This document shows, piece by piece, positions 16,789 through 25,701 of a DNA stretch of 52,127 nt. This DNA comes from Candidatus Eisenbacteria bacterium (GTDB taxonomy: Bacteria; Eisenbacteria; RBG-16-71-46; SZUA-252). Location: the NCBI GenBank assembly GCA_005893305.1, contig VBOZ01000029.1:1-52127 (forward strand). Direction: 5' to 3'. Within the stretch, counting starts at the first letter, position 1. Each line of letters starts with the position of its first letter. Made by a program: the position numbers and the translations under genes. The notes under the pieces are model-generated. The model made no database searches. It was not told the DNA's origin and saw nothing but the letters and a program-made list of their open reading frames with translations.

Positions 16789-18035
16789 GCGCGCGCGTGT
16801 CGATCGCGGCCGCGGGAGCCGCGACGCTTCTGGCGCTGCTCGCGGCGGGCGCGAGCGGGGCGACGGCGGACGTGAGCGGCGCGACGGCGGGCGCGAGCGG
16901 CGCGACGCAGCCCGTCCGCATGGCGTCACCGATTCGCACGGCAGCGCCGCCGCGGGAGGAGCCTTCGCCCTGGCCTCTTCACGAGGGTCCTTACCACGGC
17001 AGCCTGGATCGGATCGCCTTCGGGGCGTACGGCGAGCTTCGCTTCGCCGAGGACCGGGTTCGCGGCGTCACCGATCCGGAGTGGTTCTCGGTCGGTCGGA
17101 TCGGCGGCTTCGCGACCGCGCGGCTTCATCCCCGGGTCGAGATCCTGGCCGAGGGAGCCTGGGATCAGGGCACGGACGATTTCTCTCTCGAGCAGGCCGA
17201 GCTTCGGTATCGCCTCAAGCGATCGATGCAGCTCCACGCCGGCGTCTTCCTCGTCCCCCTGGGGCGCACCAACCTCCAGCACGACGGTCCCGCGTATGAG
17301 TTCGCCGAGCGCTCGCTGCCCGCGACCCAGCTGGTCGGCGTGCCCAACGCACAGATGGGCATCGGCCTTCGCGCGGTTGGCGGAACGTTCTCCGGTTGGC
17401 CTCTCTCGTACGAAGTCGCCGTTGTGACCGGGTACGACGACGGCCTCATCATGGACGCCGTCGGCGGCACCCGGGTTCCGAAGGGCCGGAACAATTACGG
17501 GGACAATAACGGCATTCCGGCGCTCTCCGTCCGCGTGGCCGCCCGCCCGTCGCGCACGTCGGAAATCGGCCTCGCGGCGCAGAGCGGCCAATACAACAAG
17601 ACGGTCTTGGGCGGCGTGACCGTCGACCGCGCGCGGTACCTCCACGTTCTGGTCGCCGACGCCACATCCGGGTTCGCCGGGTTCGATCTCTTCGGCGAGG
17701 CGGTCGTGGCGTTGATCGACGTGCCGCCCGGCCTCGAGGCCCTCTACGCGCAGCAGCAGTACGGCGCCTCCGTGGAGCTGACGCGAACGCTCCGGGAGCC
17801 GATTTTCGGCGGGTGGACCCATTCGAGGCTCTCCGGTGGACTGCGCCTCGACGCGGTCGATCTCGACCCTTCATTGCCCGGAGACTCGAGGAGCCGCCTC
17901 TCCACGAGCTTGAACTTCCGTCAAGTCCCGCTCGGCGTCATCCGGCTCGGCTGGTACTACGAGATCGCCCGGGACCGCTTCAACAACAAGACGCCCAAGG
18001 CGGGGATCACGGTAACGACCGCCGCGTACTTCTAG
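16785..18035 (+). CDS. Outer-membrane porin-like protein
   Basis: The start at ATG 16785 overlaps the di-haem gene stop. A signal peptide (SIAAAGAATLLALLAAGASG) is followed by a small heptad repeat and a proline-rich spacer, then about 350 residues of beta-strand-rich sequence with aromatic girdles (FGAYGELRF, VGRIGGFATARLHPRVEI, QLHAGVFLVPLGRTN), ending in Phe after GITVTTAAYF, which is the classical C-terminal signature for barrel insertion. It resembles phosphate-selective porin O/P and other 16-stranded barrels. Its co-transcription with a di-haem oxidoreductase suggests uptake or export of a substrate linked to redox or metal chemistry; which one is not evident. Confidence 0.85.
   Translation: MSARVSIAAAGAATLLALLAAGASGATADVSGATAGASGATQPVRMASPIRTAAPPREEPSPWPLHEGPYHGSLDRIAFGAYGELRFAEDRVRGVTDPEWFSVGRIGGFATARLHPRVEILAEGAWDQGTDDFSLEQAELRYRLKRSMQLHAGVFLVPLGRTNLQHDGPAYEFAERSLPATQLVGVPNAQMGIGLRAVGGTFSGWPLSYEVAVVTGYDDGLIMDAVGGTRVPKGRNNYGDNNGIPALSVRVAARPSRTSEIGLAAQSGQYNKTVLGGVTVDRARYLHVLVADATSGFAGFDLFGEAVVALIDVPPGLEALYAQQQYGASVELTRTLREPIFGGWTHSRLSGGLRLDAVDLDPSLPGDSRSRLSTSLNFRQVPLGVIRLGWYYEIARDRFNNKTPKAGITVTTAAYF
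16851..16911 (+). repeat. 21-base tandem repeat in the porin gene
   Basis: Three copies of a 21-base unit encode ASGATAD / VSGATAG / ASGATQP directly after the signal-peptide region. The copy number may vary between strains without breaking the frame. Confidence 0.7.
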
Positions 18036-18184
18036 CACCCCCCGCTCCCTCCTCCCGCGGCCCGACGCTTGAACCGGAGCCACCGGTGCGTCATGATTGT
18101 TGCAATTGTGTGTGAAACTATGACGTTCCTCCGTTATCCCTCCAACCAACGGACCCCCGACGGCGACTGACGGTATCCACCAGC

Positions 18185-19324
18185 ATGCGTGACCCAGCCA
18201 GGGACGTGCTTGCCCGCAGACCGCGTCATGGCCTGATCCCCGTTGCCCTTGGGCTGCTTGGCCTCTGCGCGTCTCTCGGATGCGGCGCCAAGAGCGCGCC
18301 CAAAAGCGCGCGCGTCCCCATCACGGTCGCGATCGCCGTCGAGCGGCCGGTGCCGTTCGCGATTGCGGCCACAGGAACCGTCGAGGCGATCCGGACCGCG
18401 GCCATCGGATCCCAGGTGGGAGGGACGGTGCAGCGGGTCGCGTTCCGGGAGGGGGACTACGTCCGGGCCGGCCAGCTCCTGATCCAGCTGGATCCGCGCC
18501 CGTTCGGCGCCGCGCTCGACCAGGCCCTCGCCGCCCTGGCGCGAGATCGGGCACGGGCTGCCACGGCCCGGGTCGAGTCCGAGCGCGCCGAGAAGCTTTT
18601 CGCCCAGGACATGCTTTCCCAGTCCGAGTGGGATCAGAAGCGCGCCGACGCCGAGGCGCTCGCCGCCACCGTGCAGGCCGACTCCGCCGCCGCGAGCACC
18701 GCAAGATTGAATCTCGAGTTCGCCGCGATCCGCGCGCCGATCTCGGGGCACACCGGCCGCGTGGCCGTCCACGCGGGCGACTACGTGAAGGCCGCCACGA
18801 GCGACCCGCTCGTCACCATCATCCAGCCGGATCCGATCCGCGTCCGGTTCGCGATTCCGGAGCGGGAGGTTCCGCTCCTGCAGCGTTACCGGACCGGAAA
18901 CCCACGCGTGGAGATCCACCCGGACGGGTCGCGGGTGATTCCGGGGAAGCTCGTGTTCGTCGACAACGCGGTCGACCCCGGCAGCGGCACGCTGCTCCTG
19001 AAGGGAGAGGTCCCGAACCCGGACGGGCGCCTCGTGCCCGGTCAGTTCGTGGACGTCCGGCTGATTCTCTACGTCGCGCCGAAATCGCTGGTCGTCCCGG
19101 CCCGGGCGGTCTCGGTGGGGCAGCAGGGGAGTTACGTCTACGTCGTGAAGCCCGATTCCACGGTCGCCTCACGTCCCGTCGAGGTCGAGCGGACGCGAGA
19201 CGAGATCTCGGTCATCGCGCGCGGGCTGACCGCCGGCGAGGCGGTCGTGACCGACGGGCAGCTCAAGCTCGCGCCGGGCTCCAAGGTCTCGATCCGGCCC
19301 TCGATCGTCGAGGAAGGGCAATGA
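18185..19324 (+). CDS. RND efflux periplasmic adaptor lipoprotein (membrane fusion protein)
   Basis: Adaptor that links an RND pump to an outer-membrane channel. A lipoprotein signal (LGLLGLCASLGCGAKS) puts the lipidated Cys at about residue 37. The domains follow in the usual order: a barrel-sandwich hybrid half (GTVEAIRTAAIGSQVGGTVQRV, GDYVRAGQLLIQLD), a helical hairpin (about residues 100-170), the second half (IRAPISGHTGRVAVHAGDYV), a beta-barrel and a membrane-proximal domain (AVSVGQQGSYVYVV). 379 residues is the normal size. It overlaps the RND pump gene by four bases (ATGA). No TolC-type channel gene is in the window. Confidence 0.93.
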   Translation: MRDPARDVLARRPRHGLIPVALGLLGLCASLGCGAKSAPKSARVPITVAIAVERPVPFAIAATGTVEAIRTAAIGSQVGGTVQRVAFREGDYVRAGQLLIQLDPRPFGAALDQALAALARDRARAATARVESERAEKLFAQDMLSQSEWDQKRADAEALAATVQADSAAASTARLNLEFAAIRAPISGHTGRVAVHAGDYVKAATSDPLVTIIQPDPIRVRFAIPEREVPLLQRYRTGNPRVEIHPDGSRVIPGKLVFVDNAVDPGSGTLLLKGEVPNPDGRLVPGQFVDVRLILYVAPKSLVVPARAVSVGQQGSYVYVVKPDSTVASRPVEVERTRDEISVIARGLTAGEAVVTDGQLKLAPGSKVSIRPSIVEEGQ

Positions 19325-21723
19325 ACCTCTCCGGCATCTTCGTCCGCCGGCCGATCATGACGACGCTCGTGATGGCGGGCGTCCTCATCTTCGGCGTCGT
19401 CGGATACCGGCTCCTCCCGGTGAGCGATCTCCCCAACGTGGACTATCCCGTGATCTCCGTCAGCGCGAACCTGCCGGGCGCGAGCCCCGAGACGATGGCC
19501 TCGGCCGTGGCGACGCCGCTCGAGAAGCAGTTCTCGACGATATCCGGGCTCGACGCGATGACCTCCTCGAGCAGCCAGGGGAGCACCTCGATCACGCTCC
19601 AGTTCGCGCTCGACCGCGACATCGACGCGGCGGCGCAGGACGTCCAGGCGGCGATCACGAAGACCCTCCGCTCGCTTCCGACCGGGATCACGCCGCCCTC
19701 CTACCAGAAGGTGAACCCGGCCGATTCGCCGATCCTCTTCCTGGTCCTGACGTCGAAGATGCTCTCGCTCTCCCAGCTCGACGACTATGCCGAGAACGCG
19801 CTCGCGCAGCGGATCTCCATGGTGAAGGGCGTGGCGCAGGTGTCCGTCTTCGGGGCGCAGAAATACGCGGTGCGCATCCAGCTCGATCCGAGGGCGCTCT
19901 CCTCGCGCGGGATCGCGATCGGGCAGGTCAGCGACGCCATCCAGGCCGCGAACGTAAATCTGCCGACCGGGATCCTCTGGGGGAAAGACCGGTCCTCCAC
20001 GGTCGTCGCGGGCGGCCAGCTGCGAAACGCGCAGGAGTTCGGGGATCTGGTCGTCGCCATCCGCGAAGGCGCCCCCGTCCGGCTCCGCGATCTGGGCCAG
20101 GTGCGCGACGACGTGCAGAACAACCGTGTCGCGAGCTGGTACAGAGATCAGCGAAGCATCACGCTCGCGATCCAGCGGCAGCCGGGGACGAACACGGTCG
20201 AGGTCGCGGACGCCGTGCATCGTCTCCTGGAGCGCGTCCGGCCCCAGCTCCCGGCGTCGGTCGAGATCCACACGCTGTACGATCGGTCGGTCACCATCCG
20301 GCACTCCGTGCAGGACGTCCAGTTCACGCTCCTCCTGACCTTGGCGCTGGTCGTGATGGTGATCTTCCTCTTCCTGCGCAACATCGCCGCGACCGTGATC
20401 CCCAGCCTCTCGCTTCCGCTCTCGGTCGTGGGCACGTTCGCGGTCATGCACTTCCTCGGCTACAGCCTCGACAACCTCTCCCTGATGGCGCTCACGCTCT
20501 CGGTGGGCTTCGTCGTGGACGACGCGATCGTCATGCTCGAGAACATCCACCGGCACATGGAGCAGGGGAAGCCGGCGCTTCGCGCGGCGCTCGACGGCTC
20601 GCGGGAGATCGGCTTCACGATCATCTCGATGACGCTCTCCCTGGTGGCGGTCTTCATCCCCGTGCTCCTGATGGGCGGGCTCCTGGGCCGGCTCTTCCAC
20701 GAGTTCGCGATGACCATCAGCGCGGCGATCCTCGTGTCGGGGATCGTCTCGCTGACGCTGACGCCGATGCTTTGCAGCCGGTTTCTCCGGATGGAGCGGG
20801 CACGGTCGCACGGAAGCGCCTACCAGGCCATCGAAGGCGCCTACCAGCGGACCCTGGATCTTTACCGCCGGACCTTGGGCTGGGTCATGGGGCACCGGCC
20901 TGTCACGATGCTCTTCTCGCTCGGCATTCTGGTCGGGACGGTCCTGCTGTTTCGCGCGATCCCCAAGGGCTTCATCCCGAGCGAGGACACCGGGCGCATC
21001 CAGGCGACGACGGAGACCGCGGAGGGCACGTCGTTCGACGCCATGGTCGAGCACCAGAAACAGGTGGCGGCGATCGTCGGCAAGAATCCGGACGCGCAGT
21101 CGTACATGTCGTCGGTCGCTTCGGGGGGCGGCATCTCCTCCCCGCACCACGCCCGGATCATCATCCGTCTGAAACCGCGCTCCGACCGGCCGCGCTCCGC
21201 CGACATCCGCGACCTCCAGCCGAAAGTTGCCCAGGTGCCCGGCATTCGGGTCTTCCTCCAGAACCCGCCGGTCATCAACGTGGGCGGCCGGATCTCGAAG
21301 AGCCAGTACCAGTACTCGCTCCAGGGGTCCGACCTCCAAGGGCTCTACCAAGGCGCGACGGACCTCACCAATCGGCTGAGGGACGTCCCCGAGCTTCAGG
21401 ACGTCACGAGCGACCTCCAGATATCGAACCCACAGGCGAACGTGACCATCGACCGGGACCGGGCCGCCTCGCTGGGTGTCACCGTCCAGCAGATCGAGGA
21501 GGCGCTCTACGACGCCTACGGCTCGCGCCAGGTCTCGACCATCTTCACCCCCAACGACCAGTTCTGGGTGATCATGGAGCTGTTGCCCCAGTACCAGCGC
21601 GACGCCGACGCGCTCGCGCTGCTGAGCGGAACGGCGGATTGGTCCCGCTGGGGGCCGTCGCGACGGTCACTCCCGCCGTCGGGCCGCTCAGCGTCAACCA
21701 CATGGGGCAGATCCCCGCCGTGA
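19321..21723 (+). CDS. RND multidrug-efflux-type transporter, 5' part of a frameshifted gene
   Basis: Inner-membrane proton-driven pump of the AcrB/MdtB family. The reading frame begins with the typical MNLSGIFVRRPIMTTL and holds TM1, the first periplasmic loop (PNVDYPVISVSANLPGAS) and TM2-TM6 with GFVVDDAIVMLENI, including the two adjacent Asp of the proton relay in TM4. Homology runs to about base 21622; after that the frame runs into unrelated residues and stops at 21723. The correct continuation lies in another frame. A single lost base near 21624-21634 (GGAAC read as GGAAAC) would restore LLSGNGGLVPLG. Complete family members have about 1040 residues, matching the sum of the two parts. 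Confidence 0.9.
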   Translation: MNLSGIFVRRPIMTTLVMAGVLIFGVVGYRLLPVSDLPNVDYPVISVSANLPGASPETMASAVATPLEKQFSTISGLDAMTSSSSQGSTSITLQFALDRDIDAAAQDVQAAITKTLRSLPTGITPPSYQKVNPADSPILFLVLTSKMLSLSQLDDYAENALAQRISMVKGVAQVSVFGAQKYAVRIQLDPRALSSRGIAIGQVSDAIQAANVNLPTGILWGKDRSSTVVAGGQLRNAQEFGDLVVAIREGAPVRLRDLGQVRDDVQNNRVASWYRDQRSITLAIQRQPGTNTVEVADAVHRLLERVRPQLPASVEIHTLYDRSVTIRHSVQDVQFTLLLTLALVVMVIFLFLRNIAATVIPSLSLPLSVVGTFAVMHFLGYSLDNLSLMALTLSVGFVVDDAIVMLENIHRHMEQGKPALRAALDGSREIGFTIISMTLSLVAVFIPVLLMGGLLGRLFHEFAMTISAAILVSGIVSLTLTPMLCSRFLRMERARSHGSAYQAIEGAYQRTLDLYRRTLGWVMGHRPVTMLFSLGILVGTVLLFRAIPKGFIPSEDTGRIQATTETAEGTSFDAMVEHQKQVAAIVGKNPDAQSYMSSVASGGGISSPHHARIIIRLKPRSDRPRSADIRDLQPKVAQVPGIRVFLQNPPVINVGGRISKSQYQYSLQGSDLQGLYQGATDLTNRLRDVPELQDVTSDLQISNPQANVTIDRDRAASLGVTVQQIEEALYDAYGSRQVSTIFTPNDQFWVIMELLPQYQRDADALALLSGTADWSRWGPSRRSLPPSGRSASTTWGRSPP

Positions 21724-22439
21724 CCGTCTCGTTCAACCTCCGACCGGGCGCGTCGCTGGGGCAGGCGGTGGACACGGTGCAACGAACCGCGAGAGAGACG
21801 CTCCCGGCGACGATCACGGGCAGCTTCTCGGGAACGGCGCAGGCGTTCCAGTCGAGCCAGCAAGGGCTCCTCCTCCTGCTCCTCCTGGCGGTCCTCGTGA
21901 TCTACCTCGTGCTCGGCATTCTCTACGAGAGCTTCATCCACCCGCTCACGATCCTGTCGGGTCTCCCGTTCGCGGGATTCGGCGCCCTCCTGGCCCTGAT
22001 GGTCTGCCGCACGGAGCTCAGCATCTACGCGTTCGTCGGCATCGTCATGCTGGTGGGCCTCGTGAAGAAGAACGCGATCATGATGATCGATTTCGCCCTC
22101 GACGCGGAGCGCACTCAGGGGAAGTCGCCGCGAGACGCGATCGTCGAGGCGTGCATCATTCGATTCCGGCCGATCATGATGACCACCATGGCCGCGTTCA
22201 TGGGAACGCTGCCGATCGCCATCGGCCTGGGATCGGGAGCGGAATCGCGCCAGCCGTTGGGCATCGCGGTCGTGGGTGGGCTCGCGTTCTCCCAGCTCGT
22301 GACCCTGTACGTGACGCCGGTGATCTACACGTACCTCGACGCGTTCCAGCGGCGCCTGGGGAGCCGTGGGGCGCGATCCAAGACGGTCCGAGCCCCTCGT
22401 GCGGAGATGGACGAGCGCGTCCCCGTTCCCGCCGCGTGA
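21639..22439 (+). CDS. RND multidrug-efflux-type transporter, 3' part of the frameshifted gene
   Basis: Continuation of the gene beginning at 19321, in the next frame. It starts with LVPLGAVATVTPAVGPLS, the family segment that follows the frameshift point, and goes on through the second porter loop, TM7-TM12 and a short cytoplasmic tail. The TM10 lysine of the proton relay is present (LVKKNAIMMIDFALDAE), and FRPIMMTTMAAFMGTLPI is normal. TTG 21639 or ATG 21702 could serve as an artificial start, but I regard the pieces as one gene. All sites essential for pumping are retained across the two parts, so either the mutation is very recent or the sequence is in error. Confidence 0.85.
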   Translation: MVPLGAVATVTPAVGPLSVNHMGQIPAVTVSFNLRPGASLGQAVDTVQRTARETLPATITGSFSGTAQAFQSSQQGLLLLLLLAVLVIYLVLGILYESFIHPLTILSGLPFAGFGALLALMVCRTELSIYAFVGIVMLVGLVKKNAIMMIDFALDAERTQGKSPRDAIVEACIIRFRPIMMTTMAAFMGTLPIAIGLGSGAESRQPLGIAVVGGLAFSQLVTLYVTPVIYTYLDAFQRRLGSRGARSKTVRAPRAEMDERVPVPAA

Positions 22440-22466
22440 ACGCGCCCGGGCAAGGCAGGTAGGCGC

Positions 22467-23135
22467 TTGAATCCGTTCGCGCTTCTTGGCCTCGCGCTCG
22501 CGCTCGGGCTCCGCCACGCCGCCGATCCGGATCACGTCGTCGCGGTGACCGCGATCACCGCCCGGACGAAGCGCGTGCTCCCGGCGATGTGGCTGGGGGT
22601 CGTTTGGGGGCTCGGGCACACCGTGACCTTGTTCACGGTGGGCGCCGCCATCATTCTCTTCAACCTGGTCGTGCCGCCGAGGGTTGGGCTCACGCTGGAG
22701 CTGGCGGTCGGACTCGCGCTCGTGGTGGTCGGCCTACTGAATCTGAAGCCAGCCGCGGGAGGCGGCGGGAGCGGGCTCCCAGGAGAAGGGAAGCGGGAGC
22801 GGATTCCGGCCTGGCGCGCGTTTTTCGTGGGGCTGCTCCACGGGCTCGCCGGGAGCGCGGCCGTCGCCCTTCTCGTGCTCGCGACGGTGCGCGATCCACG
22901 ATGGGCGTGCGCGTATCTACTGTTGTTCGGGTTAGGGACGCTCGCCGGGATGAGCCTCGTCACGACCGGTCTCGCCACGCCCTTGGCCGCGGCGTCACAG
23001 CGTTGGCCGCGCGTGAGCCACGGCGCGCGCCTCGTGACGGGCCTCCTCTCCCTTGCCCTTGGCGTCTGGCTCGTCTATCAAATCGGCTGGAAAGACGGGC
23101 TCTTCCTCGCCGCCCCCCACTGGTCGCCACGATAA
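22467..23135 (+). CDS. Nickel/cobalt transporter-like protein (NicO/HoxN superfamily)
   Basis: A 222-residue membrane protein starting at TTG 22467, 27 bases after the RND gene. The first helix carries the metal signature HAADPDH (His17, Asp20, Asp22, His23), as in the nickel/cobalt transporter family where HX4DH is essential. Six hydrophobic segments are present, with a Gly/Lys-rich cytoplasmic loop (about residues 91-112) in the middle and a second family-like stretch FFVGLLHGLAGSAAVALLVLA. The direction (uptake or efflux, RcnA/UreH-like) cannot be told. Its position behind an RND system makes a metal-efflux role possible, but this is a guess. Confidence 0.75.
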   Translation: MNPFALLGLALALGLRHAADPDHVVAVTAITARTKRVLPAMWLGVVWGLGHTVTLFTVGAAIILFNLVVPPRVGLTLELAVGLALVVVGLLNLKPAAGGGGSGLPGEGKRERIPAWRAFFVGLLHGLAGSAAVALLVLATVRDPRWACAYLLLFGLGTLAGMSLVTTGLATPLAAASQRWPRVSHGARLVTGLLSLALGVWLVYQIGWKDGLFLAAPHWSPR

Positions 23136-23184
23136 GCTAGAATACGGCGATGACCGCCGGCCCCTCCTGAGCCACGCCTCACCC

Positions 23185-24570
23185 ATGCGCCCCGAGATAG
23201 CGGTCGTCGGAGCCGGATTCAGCGGCACCATGGTCGCGGTTCACCTCCTTCGACTGGCTCGCTCCTTCTCGGCGGACGTTTCGGTGGCCCTCTACGAGCA
23301 AGGCGGTGCTCCCGGCCGGGGACACGCCTATGGGACGACCAGCCCGATTCATCTCCTGAATGTTCCGGCCGGCCGCATGAGCGCGTTCCCCGACGCTCCC
23401 ACCCATTTCTTGGACTGGGCCCGCGCTCGGGACGGATCGGTCCGGCCCGAGGCGTTTCTCCCGCGCCACGACTACGGTGAGTACCTCGCCGAAATCCTGA
23501 ATCGCGAGACCAAGGAATCGAAGGGCCGCCTCGAAATTCGTTCGGCCGAAGTGCTCGACGTGGAATCGGCGGGCGAGGGACTCCGGCTGCGCTTCCGCTC
23601 GGGGCCGGCGAGGTCCGCAAGCCGCGTCGTCCTCGCCACCGGGCACCCGCTTCCCGCGCCGCCAATTCCACTCGATCGCGCGGTCCTCGATGGGGGTCGG
23701 TACAAAGAGAATCCCTGGGACAGCGCCGCGCTGGATCGGCTCCCCAGCGACGCATCCCTTCTCCTGATCGGGAGCGGCCTGACCGCGGTCGACGTGCTTC
23801 TGGAGTCGCGCCGCCGCGGGTTCCGGGGCGTGATCCACCTTCTGTCGCGGCGCGGGCTTCTTCCCCTGCCGCACGGCGGGGCGGAACCGCCCCGATCCGG
23901 AATCCCGGCCGATTTCCCGCGAGGGCGTCTCCTCCCGATGATGAAGCGGCTCCGGATGGAGGCGCTGCGCGCCGAGAAGAACGGGGAAGGGTGGCGTTCG
24001 AGCATCGACGCCCTCCGGCCCGCGACGCAGGAGCTCTGGCGCTCGCTCGACGCCGAGGAGAAGCAGCGTTTCCTGAGGCACCCACGGGCCTACTGGGAGG
24101 TCCATCGACACCGCGTTGCTCCCGAGATCGACGAAAAAGTGAAGGTCGAGCTTCAATCCGGGAGGGTGGTGCGGCACGCGGCGCGGATCGTCGCGATCGG
24201 GGCCGCGAGCGACGGGCTCCGGGTGGGCATCGCCCCACGGGGCGCCGCCGCGGCGAAGGAGCTCCTCGTGCAGCGGGTCATCAACTGCACCGGACCCAAC
24301 ACCGGCGTCGAGATGTGCCGGTCGCCGCTCACGCTGACTCTCTTGACGTCGGGGGCCTGCACACCGGACGAGGTGGGCATCGGCTTGGCGTGCGACGCCG
24401 ACGGCGCGCTGATGGACTCGGCGGGGCGCGTCTCGGATCGCCTCTTCACACTCGGTCCGCTTCGAAAGGGAGAGCTCTGGGAGAGCACGGCGGTCCCGGA
24501 GCTCCGCGTGCAGGCGGAGCGCCTGGCGCGCCGTCTCCTGGGCGGAATGGACGCCGGTAGTCCGCGATGA
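23185..24570 (+). CDS. FAD/NAD(P)-binding protein (NAD_binding_9-like)
   Basis: Start chosen at ATG 23185, immediately before the Rossmann motif EIAVVGAGFSGTMVAVHLL; the longer open frame upstream is a shadow. NVPAGRMSAFPDAPTHFLDW is typical of the FAD/NAD(P)-binding YdhS/HpnW-like group, and a second dinucleotide motif appears in the middle (LLLIGSGLTAVDVLL, about residue 192), with NCTGPNTGVEM near residue 370. The 461 residues are complete. The reaction is unknown; the family contains proteins of hopanoid and glycan pathways as well as uncharacterised oxidoreductases. The gene stands alone, 171 bases before the ABC unit. Confidence 0.8.
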   Translation: MRPEIAVVGAGFSGTMVAVHLLRLARSFSADVSVALYEQGGAPGRGHAYGTTSPIHLLNVPAGRMSAFPDAPTHFLDWARARDGSVRPEAFLPRHDYGEYLAEILNRETKESKGRLEIRSAEVLDVESAGEGLRLRFRSGPARSASRVVLATGHPLPAPPIPLDRAVLDGGRYKENPWDSAALDRLPSDASLLLIGSGLTAVDVLLESRRRGFRGVIHLLSRRGLLPLPHGGAEPPRSGIPADFPRGRLLPMMKRLRMEALRAEKNGEGWRSSIDALRPATQELWRSLDAEEKQRFLRHPRAYWEVHRHRVAPEIDEKVKVELQSGRVVRHAARIVAIGAASDGLRVGIAPRGAAAAKELLVQRVINCTGPNTGVEMCRSPLTLTLLTSGACTPDEVGIGLACDADGALMDSAGRVSDRLFTLGPLRKGELWESTAVPELRVQAERLARRLLGGMDAGSPR

Positions 24571-24671
24571 AGTCCGCTGCTTCATACGGCGCCGCCCACC
24601 CATGCGCCGGGCGAAACCTTGCCTGGGACAGGAGCGTATGTAATTCTCAGCCCAGCCGCGCCGGGATTCCC

Positions 24672-24690
24672 GAAGGAGCCTCTCTCCTTC
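24672..24690. repeat. Perfect inverted repeat in the leader of the ABC ATPase gene
   Basis: GAAGGAG (24672-24678) and CTCCTTC (24684-24690) form a 7-base stem with a 5-base loop, 51 bases before the ATPase start. It could be an operator half-site pair or an mRNA hairpin; there is no direct sign which. Confidence 0.4.
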
Positions 24691-24741
24691 ACCCTTGCGC
24701 GCACCGCCTGGGATCCGGCACTCCATCTACCCGGAGGACCT

Positions 24742-25701
24742 ATGCTTAGCACTCGGGGCCTGGTCAAGATCTACCCAGGTCCGGTCACGGCGTTGAACGG
24801 AATCGACCTGGACGTGCCTCAAGGCATGTTCGGGCTCCTCGGACCGAACGGCGCGGGGAAGTCCACCTTCATGAAGATCCTCGCCGGGCTGCTCGAGCCT
24901 ACCTCGGGCAGCGTGACGCTGGACGGATCGGACATTCTCGGGCATCCGGACACCCTCTGGCCGCGCCTCGGTTATCTGCCGCAGGAATTCGGCTTCTATC
25001 CTCACCTGACGGGCGAGGCCATGCTCGCGCATCTCCTCGAGCTCAAAGGGGTCGCGGCGCCGCAAGGACGCAAAAAGCTCGTGGCGGCTCTCCTGGAACG
25101 CGTGAATCTCACATTCGCGGCCAAGCGCAGGGTCAAAGGGTATTCCGGCGGCATGCGGCAGCGTCTTGGGATCGCGCAGGCTCTCGCGGGCGATCCGCGT
25201 CTCATCATCGTGGACGAGCCGACGGCGGGATTGGATCCGGAGGAGCGCCTGCGGTTCTACCATCTGCTGTCCGAGCTCGCGGCGAATCGCATCGTCCTTC
25301 TCTCAACCCACATCGTGGAGGACGTCGCGGTGCTCTGTCCGCGCTTCGCCGTCATCCGCGCGGGCCGGCTCTTGACGGTGACGTCGCCGAGCGAGGCCCG
25401 CGCGGCAATACGCGGGCACATCTTCGAGGGCATGGTGAGCGTGGACGATCTGCCGCGCTTGCGCGCCGAGCGCACGGTCACGCAGGCGCTCCTGGTGGAG
25501 GGGCGCAACCGGGCGCGGATCTACGAGCCCGCGGGATCTCCGCCCGACGGGTTCGCCTCCGTTCCGGTGACGCTGGAGGATGCCTACCTCGTGCTCATGC
25601 GCCTCGGCGCGTTTCCCACCGACGAGCCGCGCGCCGGCCGAGCCGCGCAACGCGACGACGCGCTGTCGCCGGGCTCCGCGCCGGCCGAGGTCGCGGGATG
25701 A
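24742..25701 (+). CDS. ABC transporter ATP-binding protein partnered with the permease-peptidase
   Basis: Powers the fused permease encoded next. Start at ATG 24742 with GGAGGACC upstream. Walker A GPNGAGKS is at about residue 38, the Q-loop LPQEFGFYPHLTG near residue 80, the signature YSGGMRQRLGIAQAL near 134, Walker B RLIIVDEP near 154, and the H-loop STHIVEDV near 190. A C-terminal extension of about 100 residues (arginine- and alanine-rich after residue 260) is longer than in the shortest ATPases. It overlaps the next gene by four bases (ATGA). This pairing is characteristic of the ABC-2-type transporters with M1 peptidase fusion. Confidence 0.94.
   Translation: MLSTRGLVKIYPGPVTALNGIDLDVPQGMFGLLGPNGAGKSTFMKILAGLLEPTSGSVTLDGSDILGHPDTLWPRLGYLPQEFGFYPHLTGEAMLAHLLELKGVAAPQGRKKLVAALLERVNLTFAAKRRVKGYSGGMRQRLGIAQALAGDPRLIIVDEPTAGLDPEERLRFYHLLSELAANRIVLLSTHIVEDVAVLCPRFAVIRAGRLLTVTSPSEARAAIRGHIFEGMVSVDDLPRLRAERTVTQALLVEGRNRARIYEPAGSPPDGFASVPVTLEDAYLVLMRLGAFPTDEPRAGRAAQRDDALSPGSAPAEVAG

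Noticed and set aside
18085-18125. Promoter for the RND operon at 18097-18124
   Set aside because: TTGTTG and TATGAC are present with 16-base spacing, but both hexamers are weak and no supporting element is visible.
18280-19320. Upstream in-frame extension of the RND pump through the adaptor gene
   Set aside because: The peptide is Arg/Gly/Pro-rich and overlaps a well-defined adaptor; the ATG at 19321 has the family N-terminus.
19138-21351. A 737-codon open frame antisense to the RND pump
   Set aside because: Very high GC content keeps antisense frames open. The peptide is rich in Arg, Asp, Glu and His with no domain, and the opposite strand carries a clear transporter.
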